Positions 42,636 to 52,227 are shown, counted from the stretch's first letter. The stretch is DNA of 64,000 nt from Geodermatophilaceae bacterium NBWT11 (GCA_014218215.1 CP043652.1:2666001-2730000), one strand, 5' to 3'. The notes: generated by a model not told the origin, from the letters alone. A program made the numbers and translations.

Positions 42636-43372
42636 CCGTGCACTTCATCGGCGCCGGCCCCGGCGCCGCCGACCTGGTGACCCTGCGTGCTGCCCGGCTG
42701 ATCGCCGCCGCCCCGGTCTGCCTGTACGCCGGCGCCCTGGTGCCCCGCGAGCTGCTGGACACCGCGCCGGCCGACGCCCGGCTGGTCGACACCGCCGACC
42801 TGGACCTCGACCAGATCACCGCCGAGCTGGTCGCCGCGCACGAGGCCGGGCTCGACGTCGCCCGGCTGCACTCCGGGGACCCGTCGGTGTGGAGTGCGAT
42901 GGCCGAGCAGATGCGCCGGCTGGACGCCGCCGGGGTGCCCTACGACGTCGTCCCCGGCGTGCCGGCGTTCGCCGCCGCGGCCGCCTCGCTCAAGCGCGAG
43001 CTGACCGTGCCCGGGGTGGGCCAGACGGTGGTGCTCACCCGCACCTCGGCGCGGTCGACCGCCATGCCGCCCGGGGAGCAGCTGTCGGCCTATGCCGCGA
43101 CCGGGGCCACCCTGGTGCTGCACCTCGCCGTCCAGCGGATCGCGGAGCTGGCTCCCGAACTGGCCGAGCACTACGGCACCGACGGGCCGGTCGCCGTCGT
43201 CGCCCGGGCCAGCCGGGACGACGAGCTGGTGCTGCGCGGCACGCTGGGCGACATCGCCGAGAAGGTCGCGGCCGCGGGCGTCGTCCGGACGGCGGTGGTG
43301 GTGGTCGGCTCGGTGCTCACCGCCGGGGAGTTCCCGGACAGCCACCTCTACTCGACCTCCCGGACGCGCTAG
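42632..43372 (+). CDS. cobM: Precorrin-4 C11-methyltransferase
   Basis: 246 residues. VHFIGAGPGAADLVTLRAARLI, VARLHSGDPSVWSAMAEQMRRLDAAGVPYDVVPGVPAFAAAAASLKRELT and QTVVLTRTSARSTAMPPGEQL are diagnostic for CobM/CbiF. Transfers a methyl group to C11. ATG overlaps the cobL stop (ATGA). A palindrome starts right after its TAG. Confidence 0.96.
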   Translation: MTVHFIGAGPGAADLVTLRAARLIAAAPVCLYAGALVPRELLDTAPADARLVDTADLDLDQITAELVAAHEAGLDVARLHSGDPSVWSAMAEQMRRLDAAGVPYDVVPGVPAFAAAAASLKRELTVPGVGQTVVLTRTSARSTAMPPGEQLSAYAATGATLVLHLAVQRIAELAPELAEHYGTDGPVAVVARASRDDELVLRGTLGDIAEKVAAAGVVRTAVVVVGSVLTAGEFPDSHLYSTSRTR

Positions 43373-43412
43373 TGGAGTGGCAGGGGCGCGGGATCCGCGC
43401 CCTGGCACTCCA
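43373..43412. terminator. Palindromic terminator family 2, copy 2
   Basis: TGGAGTG pairs with CACTCCA, CAG with CTG, and the GC-rich centre GCGCGG with CCGCGC. Fills the whole gap between converging cobM and cbiD. The same outer sequence occurs after acs (12824-12863). Confidence 0.82.
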
Positions 43413-43413
43413 C

Positions 43414-44505
43414 CTACGCACGCCCCACGACGGTGCCGCCGCGGTCGATGACCACGACGTCGACCTCGACCGGGGCGCCGGCCAGGGTGCGCAGGCAGGT
43501 CTCCCGGGCGCCGGCCGCGACCAGGTCGCCCAGCGGGAGGCCGGCGGCCTGGCACTGCTGCAGCGCGTCCAGCGCGGTGTTCGCCGCGCGCACGCCGGCG
43601 GCCAGCTCGGCCGACCCGCCGGCGCCGGTGACCAGCTCGGCGAGGGCGTCGGTGGAGACCTGCGAGCGGGCCGAGTGCAGGTCGAGGTGGCCGTCGGCGA
43701 GCTTGGCCAGCTTGCCGATCCCGCCGGCGATGGTCAGCCGCGGCACGGGGTGGGTGCGCAGGTACTTCAGCACCGCGCCGGCGAAGTCGCCCATGTCCAG
43801 CAGCGCGTCCAGCGGCAGGCCGTGCAGCGCGGCCACGGTGTTCTCACTCGTCGAGCCGGTGCAGCCGGCCACGTGGGTGTGCCCGGCGGCCCGGGCGACG
43901 TCGATGCCCCGGCGGATCGAGTCGATCCACGACGCGCACGAGTAGGGGACGACGACGCCGGTCGTGCCCAGGATGCTCAGCCCGCCCAGGATCCCCAGCC
44001 GCGGGTTCCAGGTCTGCGCCGCGAGGTCCGCGCCGCCCTCGACGGACACGGTGAGGACGACGTCGCCGCTGCCGCCGTGCCGGGCCGCGACGGCCGCGAC
44101 GTGCTCGCGCATCAGCCGGCGCGGCACCGGGTTGACCGCCGGCTCACCGACCGCCAGCGGCAGCCCGGGCTTGGTCACCGTGCCCACGCCCTCGCCGGCC
44201 ACGAACACCACGCCGCTGCCGGGCTCGCCGTGGGTGACCGTGACGCCGATCAGCGCGCCGTGCGTGACGTCCGGGTCGTCGCCGGCGTCCTTGACGATGC
44301 TGGCGCTGGCGTGCGCCGGCCCCAGGTCCTCCCGGGCGAGGGCGAACGACGGGTGCCGGTCGCGGGGCAGGTCGATCTGCACCGGGTCGGGGAACGTGCC
44401 GGTGAGCAGCGCGGTGTAGGCCGCGGTGGTCGCCGCGGTCGCGCAGGCGCCGGTGGTCCAGCCGTGCCGCAGGCCCGTGCTCCCCTCGGTCCCGGCACTG
44501 GTCAC
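43414..44505 (-). CDS. cbiD: Cobalt-precorrin-5B C1-methyltransferase
   Basis: 363 residues. The signature LRHGWTTGACATAATTAAYTALLTG opens the protein; IVKDAGDDPDVTHGALIGVTV and GCTGSTSENTVAALHGLPLDALLDMGDFAGAVLKYL follow. CbiD performs C1 methylation with ring-contraction products of the cobalt-early route; actinobacteria use it in place of CobF. GTG start at 44505, divergent from cobK across 20 bases. Confidence 0.95.
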   Translation of the reverse strand: MTSAGTEGSTGLRHGWTTGACATAATTAAYTALLTGTFPDPVQIDLPRDRHPSFALAREDLGPAHASASIVKDAGDDPDVTHGALIGVTVTHGEPGSGVVFVAGEGVGTVTKPGLPLAVGEPAVNPVPRRLMREHVAAVAARHGGSGDVVLTVSVEGGADLAAQTWNPRLGILGGLSILGTTGVVVPYSCASWIDSIRRGIDVARAAGHTHVAGCTGSTSENTVAALHGLPLDALLDMGDFAGAVLKYLRTHPVPRLTIAGGIGKLAKLADGHLDLHSARSQVSTDALAELVTGAGGSAELAAGVRAANTALDALQQCQAAGLPLGDLVAAGARETCLRTLAGAPVEVDVVVIDRGGTVVGRA

Positions 44506-44525
44506 GGCTCCATGGTGCCCGGTCG

Positions 44526-45239
44526 GTGACCGTCCTCGTGCTCGGTGGCACCGGCGAGGCCCGGGCGCTGGCCGCGGCCCTGGTCGGGGACGGCGTCGAC
44601 GTGCTGTCCTCGCTGGCCGGTCGGGTGGCCGAGCCGCTGCTGCCGTTGGGCGGGGTGCGGGTCGGCGGGTTCGGTGGCGCTGCGGGGCTGGCCGCCTGGA
44701 TCGCCGAGCACCGGCCGACCGCCGTCGTCGACGCCACGCACCCCTTCGCCGCCACCATCACCGCGAACGCCGCAGCCGCCTGCGCCGCCAGCGGCACGCC
44801 CCTGCTCCGGCTGCAACGCCCGGGGTGGACGGCCCAGCCCGGCGACGACTGGCGGTGGGCCGACTCCCTCGCCGAGGCCGCCACGATGGTCAGCGGCACC
44901 GTCTTCCTCACCACCGGGCGGCAGGGGATCGGCGCGTTCGCCGCGCTGCCCGGCACCGTGCTGGTGCGCTCGGTCGACCCCCCCACCGAGCCGCTGCCCG
45001 CCGGGGCCACCCTGCTGCTGGCCCGGGGGCCGTTCACCCTGGACGACGAGCTCGCCCTGCTGCGGGAGCACGCCGTCGACGTCGTCGTCACCAAGGACTC
45101 CGGAGGGCACATGACCGAGGCCAAGCTGACCGCCGCCCGCACGCTCGGCATCCCGGTGGTGCTGGTCCGCCGGCCCGCGCTGCCCGCGGGGGTGGCGGTG
45201 GTCGACACCGTCGAGGCGGCCCTGGCGTGGCTCCGGTGA
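44526..45239 (+). CDS. cobK: Precorrin-6A reductase
   Basis: 237 residues. VLVLGGTGEARALAAAL is the nucleotide-binding start, with VVDATHPFAATITANAAAACAASGTPLLRLQRPGW and VVTKDSGGHMTEAKLTAARTLGIPVVLVRRP as CobK/CbiJ hallmarks. NADPH-dependent reduction of the macrocycle before CobL acts. GTG start; its stop overlaps the HAD phosphatase start (GTGA). Confidence 0.95.
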   Translation: MTVLVLGGTGEARALAAALVGDGVDVLSSLAGRVAEPLLPLGGVRVGGFGGAAGLAAWIAEHRPTAVVDATHPFAATITANAAAACAASGTPLLRLQRPGWTAQPGDDWRWADSLAEAATMVSGTVFLTTGRQGIGAFAALPGTVLVRSVDPPTEPLPAGATLLLARGPFTLDDELALLREHAVDVVVTKDSGGHMTEAKLTAARTLGIPVVLVRRPALPAGVAVVDTVEAALAWLR

Positions 45240-45877
45240 GGCTCGTCCTGTTCGACCTGGACGGGACGCTGGTCGACTCCTCGCCCGGCATCCACGCCAG
45301 CATCCGGGTCGCCGCCGACGCCCTCGGGCTGCCCGCACCCACCGCCGACCAGCTCACTGCGATGGTCGGCCCGCCGCTGCAGGACGGCTTCGCCGCCGCG
45401 TTCGGGCTCACCGGCGCCGACGTCGACCGCGCGGTGGCCGCCTACCGGGCGCACTACGCGGCCGGCGCGATCCTCGACGCCCCGGTCTACCCGGGCATCG
45501 CCGAGCTGCTCGACGTACTCCGGGCCGACGGGGCGGTGCTCGCCGTCGCCACCAGCAAGCCCGAGGAGTTCGCCCGCCGGATCCTCGACCACGTCGGGCT
45601 CACCGACGCCGTCGCGAGCGTGCACGGCGCGACGATGGACGGCCGGGTGCGGCACAAGCAGCAGGTCGTCGGGCTGGCCCTGGCCGCCCACGCCGACGGC
45701 GAGCGGCCGGTGCTCGTCGGGGACCGCGCCCAGGACGTCGTCGGCGCCCGGGTGCACGGTCTGCCGTGCATCGGCGCAGGCTGGGGGCCCGCCCGGCCGG
45801 GCGAGCTCGCCCAGGCCGGGGCCGCCGTCGTCTGCGCCGTCCCGGGGGACGTGCCGGCCGCGCTGGCGGACCTGTGA
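45236..45877 (+). CDS. HAD-family phosphatase, phosphoglycolate-phosphatase-like
   Basis: 213 residues. HAD motif I FDLDGTLVDSS, motif II VATSKPEEFA, motif III Lys in RHKQQVV, motif IV GDRAQDVVGAR, with a helical cap at about residues 18-80. Close to Gph-type phosphatases. Overlap with cobK suggests it may dephosphorylate a cobalamin-pathway phosphate (for example alpha-ribazole phosphate), but no sequence feature proves this. Confidence 0.88.
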   Translation: MRLVLFDLDGTLVDSSPGIHASIRVAADALGLPAPTADQLTAMVGPPLQDGFAAAFGLTGADVDRAVAAYRAHYAAGAILDAPVYPGIAELLDVLRADGAVLAVATSKPEEFARRILDHVGLTDAVASVHGATMDGRVRHKQQVVGLALAAHADGERPVLVGDRAQDVVGARVHGLPCIGAGWGPARPGELAQAGAAVVCAVPGDVPAALADL

Positions 45878-45884
45878 CTCCCCT

Positions 45885-45896
45885 GGGTGATCACCC
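45885..45896. promoter_or_regulatory. Perfect 12-base palindrome before the PilZ gene
   Basis: GGGTGATCACCC stands 8 bases after the HAD stop and 88 before the PilZ start. It may be part of an operator. The half-site GGGTG also appears in the crp leader repeat. The rest of the 106-base gap shows nothing clear. Confidence 0.3.
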
Positions 45897-45983
45897 GTCC
45901 GGCGACTGTTCCGTGGGGCATCCGCAGCCGATGACCTGACCAGCGGGGCACTCCGGTCCCGGACGTCGTCGGGAGGTGTGTGC

Positions 45984-46598
45984 GTGCTGCCGGGTGCCGA
46001 GCTGCCGCTGCCGCGTGCGCTCGTCGACGTCGTCGTCGGCGGGGTGGTCGTGACCGGTCGGGTCGAGCGACTGCGCCCCACCGGCCTGGTCGTCGAGCTG
46101 CCCGGCGCGCTGCCCCCGGGCGACGGCGTGGAGCTGTACTGGAACGGGGCGGACGGCGTCCGCGTCGTCCCGGCCCGGGTGGTGCTGTGCTGGACCGTGC
46201 GCACCGGCGTGCGGGTGCAGCTGGTGCCCAGCGGCCCGGCCGAGGCCGGCAACCGGCGGGACGCCGTGCGCGCGGACCTGCGGCTGCGCGCCCAGCTCAC
46301 CGAACGGGAGTCCGGCGCGGTGTTCCTCGGCCGCACCCGGGACGTCAGCGAGACCGGACTGCGCTGCCTGCTGTCCCCCGGCCCGCTGGCCCCGACGACC
46401 GGCGCCGAGGTCGACGTGGGCCTCACGCTCCGCGGCGCGGTGTTCCCGGTGCCCGGACGGCTGCACCGGGTGAGCCCGGACGAGCACGGCTGGGACGTCG
46501 TCGTCGCCTACGCCGGGCTGTGCGCGAGCATGGCCGACCTGCTGCGCGCCCAGGTGTTCGCGGCCCTGCGGGAGCAGCGGCGGCTCAGTCTGCGGTGA
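45984..46598 (+). CDS. PilZ-domain protein, probable c-di-GMP receptor
   Basis: 204 residues. The N-terminal half is a YcgR-N-like barrel; the C-terminal half is a PilZ domain with the c-di-GMP-binding pattern RXXXR (NRRDAVR) and DXSXXG (RDVSETGLR). Both binding motifs are intact. The GTG at 45984 has GGGAGG 7 bases upstream, better than a longer reading at 45978. Target process (motility or wall) unknown. Overlaps the converging MFS gene by 14 bases. Confidence 0.88.
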   Translation: MLPGAELPLPRALVDVVVGGVVVTGRVERLRPTGLVVELPGALPPGDGVELYWNGADGVRVVPARVVLCWTVRTGVRVQLVPSGPAEAGNRRDAVRADLRLRAQLTERESGAVFLGRTRDVSETGLRCLLSPGPLAPTTGAEVDVGLTLRGAVFPVPGRLHRVSPDEHGWDVVVAYAGLCASMADLLRAQVFAALREQRRLSLR

Positions 46599-47793
46599 CG
46601 AGCGCCCGGGCCGGTGCCCCGCGCTGGTGCACCAGGAGGCCGACCACGGCCGACAGCGCGAGCACGATCACCGCCACCCCGTAGACCTCCGCGGTGGTGG
46701 TCAGGCCGATGTGCGTGCTGGCCACCCCGGCCGCGATCGCCGGGATGCTGAACGCCAGGTAGCTGACCGTGAAGACCGCCGACAGCAGCCCGGCGCGCTG
46801 ACCGGGGTCGACCCCGCGGGTGACGGTGGCCATCGCGCCCAGGAACGCCGACCCGAAGCCGAACCCCGACACCACCGCGGCCACGAAGAAGAAGGCCAGC
46901 GACCCCGCCAGGAGCGCGGCCACCGTGCCCGCGACCCCGACGGCAAAGACCAGCGCCCCGGTGATCATCCCGCGGGTGGGCTCGAGCCTCTGGGTGAGCA
47001 GCGAGCCGACCAGCCCGGTGCCGTTCAGCGCCAGGATCAGCAGGCTGCCCACCACGTGGTTCTCCACCCCGTAGACCCCGGCGACCAGCGAGGGCCCCAG
47101 CGAGGCGTAGAGCCCGCCGAGCGCCCAGGTCGCGGCCAGGCACGGCAGCACGACCACGAACGCCCGCCGGTTGGCCCGCGGCACGTGCATGCTCGGCCGC
47201 AACGACGCCCACGCGCCCGGCCGCCGCGGCGAGGACTCCGGCAGGCCCAGCCACACCGCGGCAGCCGCCACCAGGAACACCACGGTGAGGACGCCGAAGA
47301 CCCATTCCGTGGGCGAGGGCACGAACTGCACGGCGATCCCCGCGCCGACCGCGCCCGCGCTGAGCCCGAAGCCCGGCGACGCGCTGTTGACCAGCGGGCC
47401 CAGGGGCTTCTCCGGCCGCTGCAGGTCCAGCAGCGCCGCCCCGAACGCCCCGGTCATCGCGCCGGTGGCCAGGCCCTGCACGACCCGGGCGGCCAGCAGC
47501 CAGCCCACGCCGTCCGCGGCCAGGAACAGGCCCATCGCCGCGGCCTCGAGCACCAGCGCGACGGCCAACACCGGGCGTCGTCCGACGTGGTCGCTGAGCC
47601 CGCCCACCACCAGCAGCGCCCCCAGCAGGGCGAAGGCGTAGACGGCGAACACCACGGTGATCACGCCCGAGGAGAAGCCGAACTCCTCGGCGTAGACCCG
47701 GTACAGCGGCGAGGGCACGCCGCTGGCGGCGAGGACCAGGACCAGCAGCACCGCGACCGACCAGAACGCCGCCGGCCGGGAGAGTGTGCGCAC
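46585..47793 (-). CDS. MFS transporter
   Basis: 402 residues with about 12 membrane helices. VFAVYAFALLGALLVVGGLSDHVGRRPVL carries the MFS loop 2-3 motif (GGLSDHVGRR). Resembles drug-efflux-type MFS proteins of actinobacteria; substrate unknown. The upstream 97 bases hold a palindromic repeat that also ends the DUF559 gene. Confidence 0.9.
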   Translation of the reverse strand: MRTLSRPAAFWSVAVLLVLVLAASGVPSPLYRVYAEEFGFSSGVITVVFAVYAFALLGALLVVGGLSDHVGRRPVLAVALVLEAAAMGLFLAADGVGWLLAARVVQGLATGAMTGAFGAALLDLQRPEKPLGPLVNSASPGFGLSAGAVGAGIAVQFVPSPTEWVFGVLTVVFLVAAAAVWLGLPESSPRRPGAWASLRPSMHVPRANRRAFVVVLPCLAATWALGGLYASLGPSLVAGVYGVENHVVGSLLILALNGTGLVGSLLTQRLEPTRGMITGALVFAVGVAGTVAALLAGSLAFFFVAAVVSGFGFGSAFLGAMATVTRGVDPGQRAGLLSAVFTVSYLAFSIPAIAAGVASTHIGLTTTAEVYGVAVIVLALSAVVGLLVHQRGAPARALVTAD

Positions 47794-47835
47794 TCGTTGC
47801 GCAAGCCACCGGCCCCCCGGTCTGTTCCCGGCGCG

Positions 47836-47892
47836 CCGAGTGCACGCTCGCTCTTCCCCAGGGAGCCGCGGGACCAGATCAAGCGTGCAGTC
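47836..47892. repeat. Palindromic repeat family 4, copy L
   Basis: GAGTGCACGCTCG (47838-47850) pairs imperfectly with CAAGCGTGCAGTC (47880-47892). It overlaps the stop codon of the DUF559 gene. The left half CCGAGTGCACGCTCG is identical to that of copy R at 48903, and both right halves carry ACCAGA followed by GCGTGCA. Confidence 0.7.
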
Positions 47893-48844
47893 AGTGCATG
47901 GGGACGCCGAGAGCGGAGGCGCGGGCGGCCAGCGCAGCAGCGATCCTCTCGACGAGGCCCCTCATGTCGTGCGGGTCCGGTGCGGTGACGTAGAACAGCT
48001 GCCACCCCAGCTCCTGGACCTCGTTCAGGACGCGGCGGTCCTTCGGCAGCCGGAACCGCTGCTCCGGGCGGGTCGAGGTGCTCACGTGGGTCGACCCGTC
48101 GTACTCCACCGCGAAGCGCAGGTGCGGCCACGCGAAGTCCAGCGTCTTCACCGTCTGACCCGACGGCTTGCGCAGCCGGTGTTGCGCGACGGGGTCCGGG
48201 AGCCCGGCTGCGCGCATCGCCAGGCGGAGCACGGTCTCGGGAGGTGACCCGGCGAGCCCGTCGGCGTCGGCGAGAGCGGCCCGGAGGCCGCGACAGCCAC
48301 GCCCGGACCAGAGCGCGCCGGCCGCCCGCAGCTGCGCGAGGGTCACCGGCGCCGACTCCACGAACTGGTCCAGCACCACGACCGACTCGGTGTGACCGCG
48401 GGCGGGGTCGGCCGCCAGCTCGAGCGCCGCGTGCACCGGCCACAGCGCGGGCACGTCCCGCATCCAGGGCACGCAGCCGATGTGGTCGGGGTGCAGCGCA
48501 CGGCGCCGGATGTGCAGGCCCCGCACCTGGCGCCCGTCGCCGGGGGGCACGGTGACCTCCACCGGGTGGCCGCGGAGCGCGCCGTCCGGACCGTCGACGT
48601 CCACGCCCCAGAGCCAGGCGGCGCTGCGGCCGCTGACAACCGCCGAGGGCAGCAGCAGGTGGGCGGCCTGCGCCCGGACGTCGTGGGTGACCGTGGTGCC
48701 GGCAGCCACGTAGACGTCCCACAGGACGCGTTCCCAGCCTGGGCCGTGCAGCTCGTTGCGGGTCAGGAGACCGGCAGCGAGGGCCCGCGACCCGCGGAAC
48801 GGTCCGGTCGCGAGCTCGGGGACCGGGCGGAGGCGGAGAGGCAC
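47891..48844 (-). CDS. DUF559-domain protein, AbiEi-like relative
   Basis: 317 residues. The N-terminal half resembles the AbiEi-like group (FRGSRALAAGLLTRNELHGPGWERVLWDVYVAAGTTVTHDVRAQAAHLLLPSAVVSGRSAAWLWG). The C-terminal DUF559 part has FAWPHLRFAVEYDGSTHVSTSTRPEQ...KDRRVLNEVQELGWQLFYVTA, where the D/E-rich VEYDG and the later polar residues fit a Vsr-like nuclease fold. It is a distant relative of the product at 9998-11047 and, like it, is bracketed by related palindromes. No toxin partner is visible. Function unknown. Confidence 0.78.
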   Translation of the reverse strand: MPLRLRPVPELATGPFRGSRALAAGLLTRNELHGPGWERVLWDVYVAAGTTVTHDVRAQAAHLLLPSAVVSGRSAAWLWGVDVDGPDGALRGHPVEVTVPPGDGRQVRGLHIRRRALHPDHIGCVPWMRDVPALWPVHAALELAADPARGHTESVVVLDQFVESAPVTLAQLRAAGALWSGRGCRGLRAALADADGLAGSPPETVLRLAMRAAGLPDPVAQHRLRKPSGQTVKTLDFAWPHLRFAVEYDGSTHVSTSTRPEQRFRLPKDRRVLNEVQELGWQLFYVTAPDPHDMRGLVERIAAALAARASALGVPMH

Positions 48845-48902
48845 CGCCGGAGAGTGCCGGACGTCGTCCAGGCGACGGGGCCGCTGTCCACAGGCGCAGC
48901 GA

Positions 48903-48961
48903 CCGAGTGCACGCTCGGTCTGGTTCCCGGGCCTCTCGAACCAGACGGGGCGTGCACTCGG
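48903..48961. repeat. Palindromic repeat family 4, copy R, after cobIJ
   Basis: 24-base arms 48903-48926 (starting CCGAGTGCACGCTCGGTC) and 48938-48961 match at 22 positions around an 11-base loop. Starts 4 bases after the cobIJ stop, so it probably ends the cobG-H-IJ transcript. Related to copy L at 47836. Confidence 0.85.
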
Positions 48962-48965
48962 CGAG

Positions 48966-50456
48966 TCAGCCCGGGTAGTGGCGGCTGGTGTACACCTGGC
49001 CGGACGGGGTCACGCGCGTCTGGGTCGAGCCGATCATCACCAGGCAGCGCATGTCGACGGTGCCGGGGTCGAAGGCGCCCAGGGTGGTGACCACCAGCGA
49101 CTCCTCGGGGCCGCCGACGTCGCGGCCGACGACGACCACGGTGTCGGGGGAGCGGACCTCGAGCAGGGCGTCGCGGGCCTCGAAGAGCTGCTGCGGGCGC
49201 GCCTTGGAGCGCGGGTTGTAGAGCGCGATGACCAGGTCGGCCTGCGCCGCGTGCCGCAGCCGGTCCAGGACGACGTCGAAGGGCTTGAGCACGTCCGACA
49301 GCGACAGGATGCAGAAGTCGTGGCCCAGCGGGGCGCCGACCCGGGAGGCGACGGCCTGGGCGGCGGTGATGCCGGGCAGCACCCGCACCGGGACGTCGGG
49401 GAAGTCGGCGGCGGCCACCTCGAGCACGGCCGCGGCCATCGCGAACACCCCCGGGTCGCCCGAAGACACGACTGCGACCCGGCGGCCCGAGCGGGCCATC
49501 TCCAGCGCTGCGGCCGCCCGGAGAGCCTCCACCCGGTTGTCGCTGGGGTGCTTGACCTGGCGCGGGTTGGCCGGCACCCGGTCCAGGTAGGGGCCGTAGC
49601 CGACCAGGTCGTCGGCCTCGGCGAGCGCGGCGGCGGCCTCGGGGGTGGTCCAGGCGCGGGAGCCCGGTCCCAGCCCGACCACGGTGACGCCGGGCTCGGT
49701 GGGCGGACCGGCGAACGACTCGGGCGCGTTGCCCGGCCCGGTCAGCTCCGAGGGCAGCAGGGCGAGCGAGAAGTACGGCACGCTCTCCGGGTCCACGTCG
49801 GCCAGCGGCAGGACGCGCTGACGCGTGGTCGTGGCCCGCTCCACGTACCAGGCGCGGTCGAGCACGCCGGCGGCCTCGAAGGCGTCCCGGACGCCGGGGA
49901 AGGTGCGGCCCAGCTTCATCACCGCGGCCGAGTCGGTGGTGGCCAGCCACTCGGCGAGCTCGTCGGAGGGCAGCGTGCCGGGCAGCACGGTGAGCACCTC
50001 GTCGCGCTCGACGAGCGGCCGGCCGAGGACGGCCGAGGCGCCGCTGACGCTGGTCACCCCGGGCACGACCTCGGTCTCGTACCGGTGCGCGAGCCGCTTG
50101 TGCATGTGCATGTAGGAGCCGTAGAAGAACGGGTCCCCCTCGGCGAGGACGACGACGTCCCGGCCGGCGTCCAGGTGCGCGGCGAGCCGGGCGGCGGCGG
50201 TCTCGTAGAACTCGTCGATCGCGCCCTGGTAGCCGCCGGGGTGGTCGGTGGTCTCGGTGGTCACCGGGTAGACCAGCAGCTCCTCGACCTGGCCCGCGCG
50301 CAGGTACGGCTCGGCCAGCCCGCGGGCCACCGAGCGGCCGTGCCGGGCGGCGTGGAAGGCGACGACGTCGGCGGCACCGATCAGCCGGGCGGCCTTGACG
50401 GTGACGAGCTCGGGGTCGCCGGGGCCCAGGCCGACGCCGTAGAGGCGGCCGGTCAC
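48966..50456 (-). CDS. cobIJ: CobI-CobJ fusion: precorrin-2 C20- and precorrin-3B C17-methyltransferase
   Basis: 496 residues, two tetrapyrrole-methylase domains. Cob[47 protein letters not shown] and [13 protein letters not shown]. CobJ begins near residue 250: [84 protein letters not shown] and VALYNPRSK-type ending. The fusion is usual in actinobacteria. GTG overlaps the cobH stop. Confidence 0.97.
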   Translation of the reverse strand: MTGRLYGVGLGPGDPELVTVKAARLIGAADVVAFHAARHGRSVARGLAEPYLRAGQVEELLVYPVTTETTDHPGGYQGAIDEFYETAAARLAAHLDAGRDVVVLAEGDPFFYGSYMHMHKRLAHRYETEVVPGVTSVSGASAVLGRPLVERDEVLTVLPGTLPSDELAEWLATTDSAAVMKLGRTFPGVRDAFEAAGVLDRAWYVERATTTRQRVLPLADVDPESVPYFSLALLPSELTGPGNAPESFAGPPTEPGVTVVGLGPGSRAWTTPEAAAALAEADDLVGYGPYLDRVPANPRQVKHPSDNRVEALRAAAALEMARSGRRVAVVSSGDPGVFAMAAAVLEVAAADFPDVPVRVLPGITAAQAVASRVGAPLGHDFCILSLSDVLKPFDVVLDRLRHAAQADLVIALYNPRSKARPQQLFEARDALLEVRSPDTVVVVGRDVGGPEESLVVTTLGAFDPGTVDMRCLVMIGSTQTRVTPSGQVYTSRHYPG

Positions 50457-51082
50457 TCCGCGGTGCTCGCCAGCGCGTTGACCGCGGCGGCGGTCATCGC
50501 CGAGCCACCCCGGCGGCCGCGGACGACGAGGAAGTCCAGGTCGGAGGCGGCCAGGGCCTCCTTGCTCTCCACCGCGCCGATGAAGCCGACCGGGATGCCC
50601 ACGACGGCGGCCGGGCGCGGGCCACCGGCGGCGACCATCTCCAGCAGGTGGAACAGCGCGGTGGGGGCGTTGCCGATCGCGACGACGGCGCCCTCGAGCT
50701 TCTCGCCCCACAGGTGCAGGGCCGCCGCGGTGCGGGTGGTGCCCATCTCGCGGGCCAGGTCCGGGGTGCGCGGGTCGTTGAGCGTGCACACCACCTCGTT
50801 GAAGGCCGGCAGCCGCTTGCGGGTCACCCCGGCGGCCACCATCTGCGCGTCGCACAGCACGGGGGCACCGAGCTCCAGTGCGGCCCGCGCCTTCCCCACC
50901 ACGCCGTCGGACCAGGCGACGTCGGAGACCAGGTCGACCTGTCCGCAGGCGTGGATCATCCGCACCGTCACCTGGGCGACGTCGGCGGGCAGCCGGTCCA
51001 GCGCCGCCTCCCGGCGGATGGTCGCGAAGGACTGCCGGTAGATCTCGGCGCCGTCGTGCTCGTACTCGTACTGCGCGCTCAC
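50453..51082 (-). CDS. cobH: Precorrin-8X methylmutase
   Basis: 209 residues. Catalytic His in [55 protein letters not shown], and [21 protein letters not shown] near the end. Moves the methyl group from C11 to C12 to give hydrogenobyrinic acid. GTG start overlaps the cobG stop; its own stop overlaps cobIJ. Confidence 0.96.
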   Translation of the reverse strand: MSAQYEYEHDGAEIYRQSFATIRREAALDRLPADVAQVTVRMIHACGQVDLVSDVAWSDGVVGKARAALELGAPVLCDAQMVAAGVTRKRLPAFNEVVCTLNDPRTPDLAREMGTTRTAAALHLWGEKLEGAVVAIGNAPTALFHLLEMVAAGGPRPAAVVGIPVGFIGAVESKEALAASDLDFLVVRGRRGGSAMTAAAVNALASTAE

Positions 51083-52227
51083 ACCGCTCCGATCGTGTAG
51101 CCGTCACCGGTGGCGACCACGTCCAGGGCCCCGGCGGGGCGGCCGCAGCGTCGTCCGCAGCCGGCCCAGTGCTGCCGGGCACCGTCTGCAGGCAGTCTGC
51201 CCGCCGTCACCGCGGCCCCTGCATCCGCCCGGACGTCGGCGAGGGACTTCGCGCACCCGGGCCGGCCGGCACACGTGGTGACCTGCAGCCACGGGCTCGA
51301 CTCGTCGAAGACGAACCCGGTGCGGAACAGGTCGACGGCGGCGTCGTCCACGGCCTCCTCGGCCAGGTCCGGGACGACGACGGTGCGCCACGGGGTGATC
51401 CGCACGCCGTCGGCCAGCTCGGCGAGCAGCTCGGCCTGGTCGGCGCTCAGCCGGCCGAGGGGGACGACGCCGACCAGCGCGGTCCGTCCATCGGGCTGGG
51501 CGACCGCGCCCACCTGGCCCACCAGCGGCGCGGCGGGCACCTCGACCGGGGTGCCGCGGCGGGCGGTGAGCCGGGCGGCGACCCGGGCCGGTCCGTCGTC
51601 CAGCTCGGCCAGCCGCCAGGCCTGCGAGTCCTGCGCGGCGCGTTCGGCGAGCAGGGCGCGGGCGGCCTCGAGCGCGAGGTCGACGGCGCCGCCAGGGTCG
51701 GTGCGCAGCCCGGAGTCGACCCCGCCGAGCACCAGCGCGACCTCGGTGGCCGACAGCGCCAGCAGGCCGACGTCGGCACCCAGGCCGATCACGTCGCCGC
51801 GGCCGTCGTCCAGGGAGACCAGGAAGCGGCCGGGCAGCTCGGCGAGGGCGGGGTCGGCGACCAGACCGGCGTCCAGGGCCCGCACCCAGGGGGAGGCGTT
51901 GACGTGCCCCTCGTCGTCCAGGCCGGTGAGCGCGCTGGCCAGCACGTTGCGGACCCGCTCGTGGGTGGCGCTGGGCAGCAGGCCGGCGTCGGCCAGCCGG
52001 TCGCCGAGGTCGTGGACCACCGGGAGACCACGCAGCTGCAGGTTGCCGCGGCTGGTCATCTCCAGGTGGCCGTCGCCGAGCTCGCGGGACGCGAGCGCCA
52101 GCACCCGCAGCTGGTGGGCGCTCAGCGACCCGCCGGGCACCCGCACGCGGGCGAGCTCGCCGTCGGCGGCGGTGTGCGTCTGCAGGGCGCCGGGGCAGGC
52201 GTCGACGCGGTCGCGGGGTGAGGTCAT
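51079..52227 (-). CDS. cobG: Precorrin-3B synthase (oxygen-dependent)
   Basis: 382 residues, sulfite/nitrite-reductase fold. N-terminal ferredoxin-like half ([39 protein letters not shown]). The 4Fe-4S/siroheme cysteines are in [16 protein letters not shown] and [12 protein letters not shown]. CobG uses O2 to make precorrin-3B, which marks the pathway as aerobic. ATG overlaps the MFS stop by 4 bases, so the transporter and three cob genes form one unit. Confidence 0.93.
   Translation of the reverse strand: MTSPRDRVDACPGALQTHTAADGELARVRVPGGSLSAHQLRVLALASRELGDGHLEMTSRGNLQLRGLPVVHDLGDRLADAGLLPSATHERVRNVLASALTGLDDEGHVNASPWVRALDAGLVADPALAELPGRFLVSLDDGRGDVIGLGADVGLLALSATEVALVLGGVDSGLRTDPGGAVDLALEAARALLAERAAQDSQAWRLAELDDGPARVAARLTARRGTPVEVPAAPLVGQVGAVAQPDGRTALVGVVPLGRLSADQAELLAELADGVRITPWRTVVVPDLAEEAVDDAAVDLFRTGFVFDESSPWLQVTTCAGRPGCAKSLADVRADAGAAVTAGRLPADGARQHWAGCGRRCGRPAGALDVVATGDGYTIGAV

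Noticed and set aside
45885-45896. GGGTGATCACCC as a c-di-GMP- or Crp-related operator
   Set aside because: A single 12-base palindrome without a known match; kept only as a low-confidence site.
44144-46426. 760-codon minus-strand frame opposite cobK, the HAD and PilZ genes
   Set aside because: Antisense shadow rich in Ser/Arg/Pro; the opposite strand carries well-conserved enzymes.
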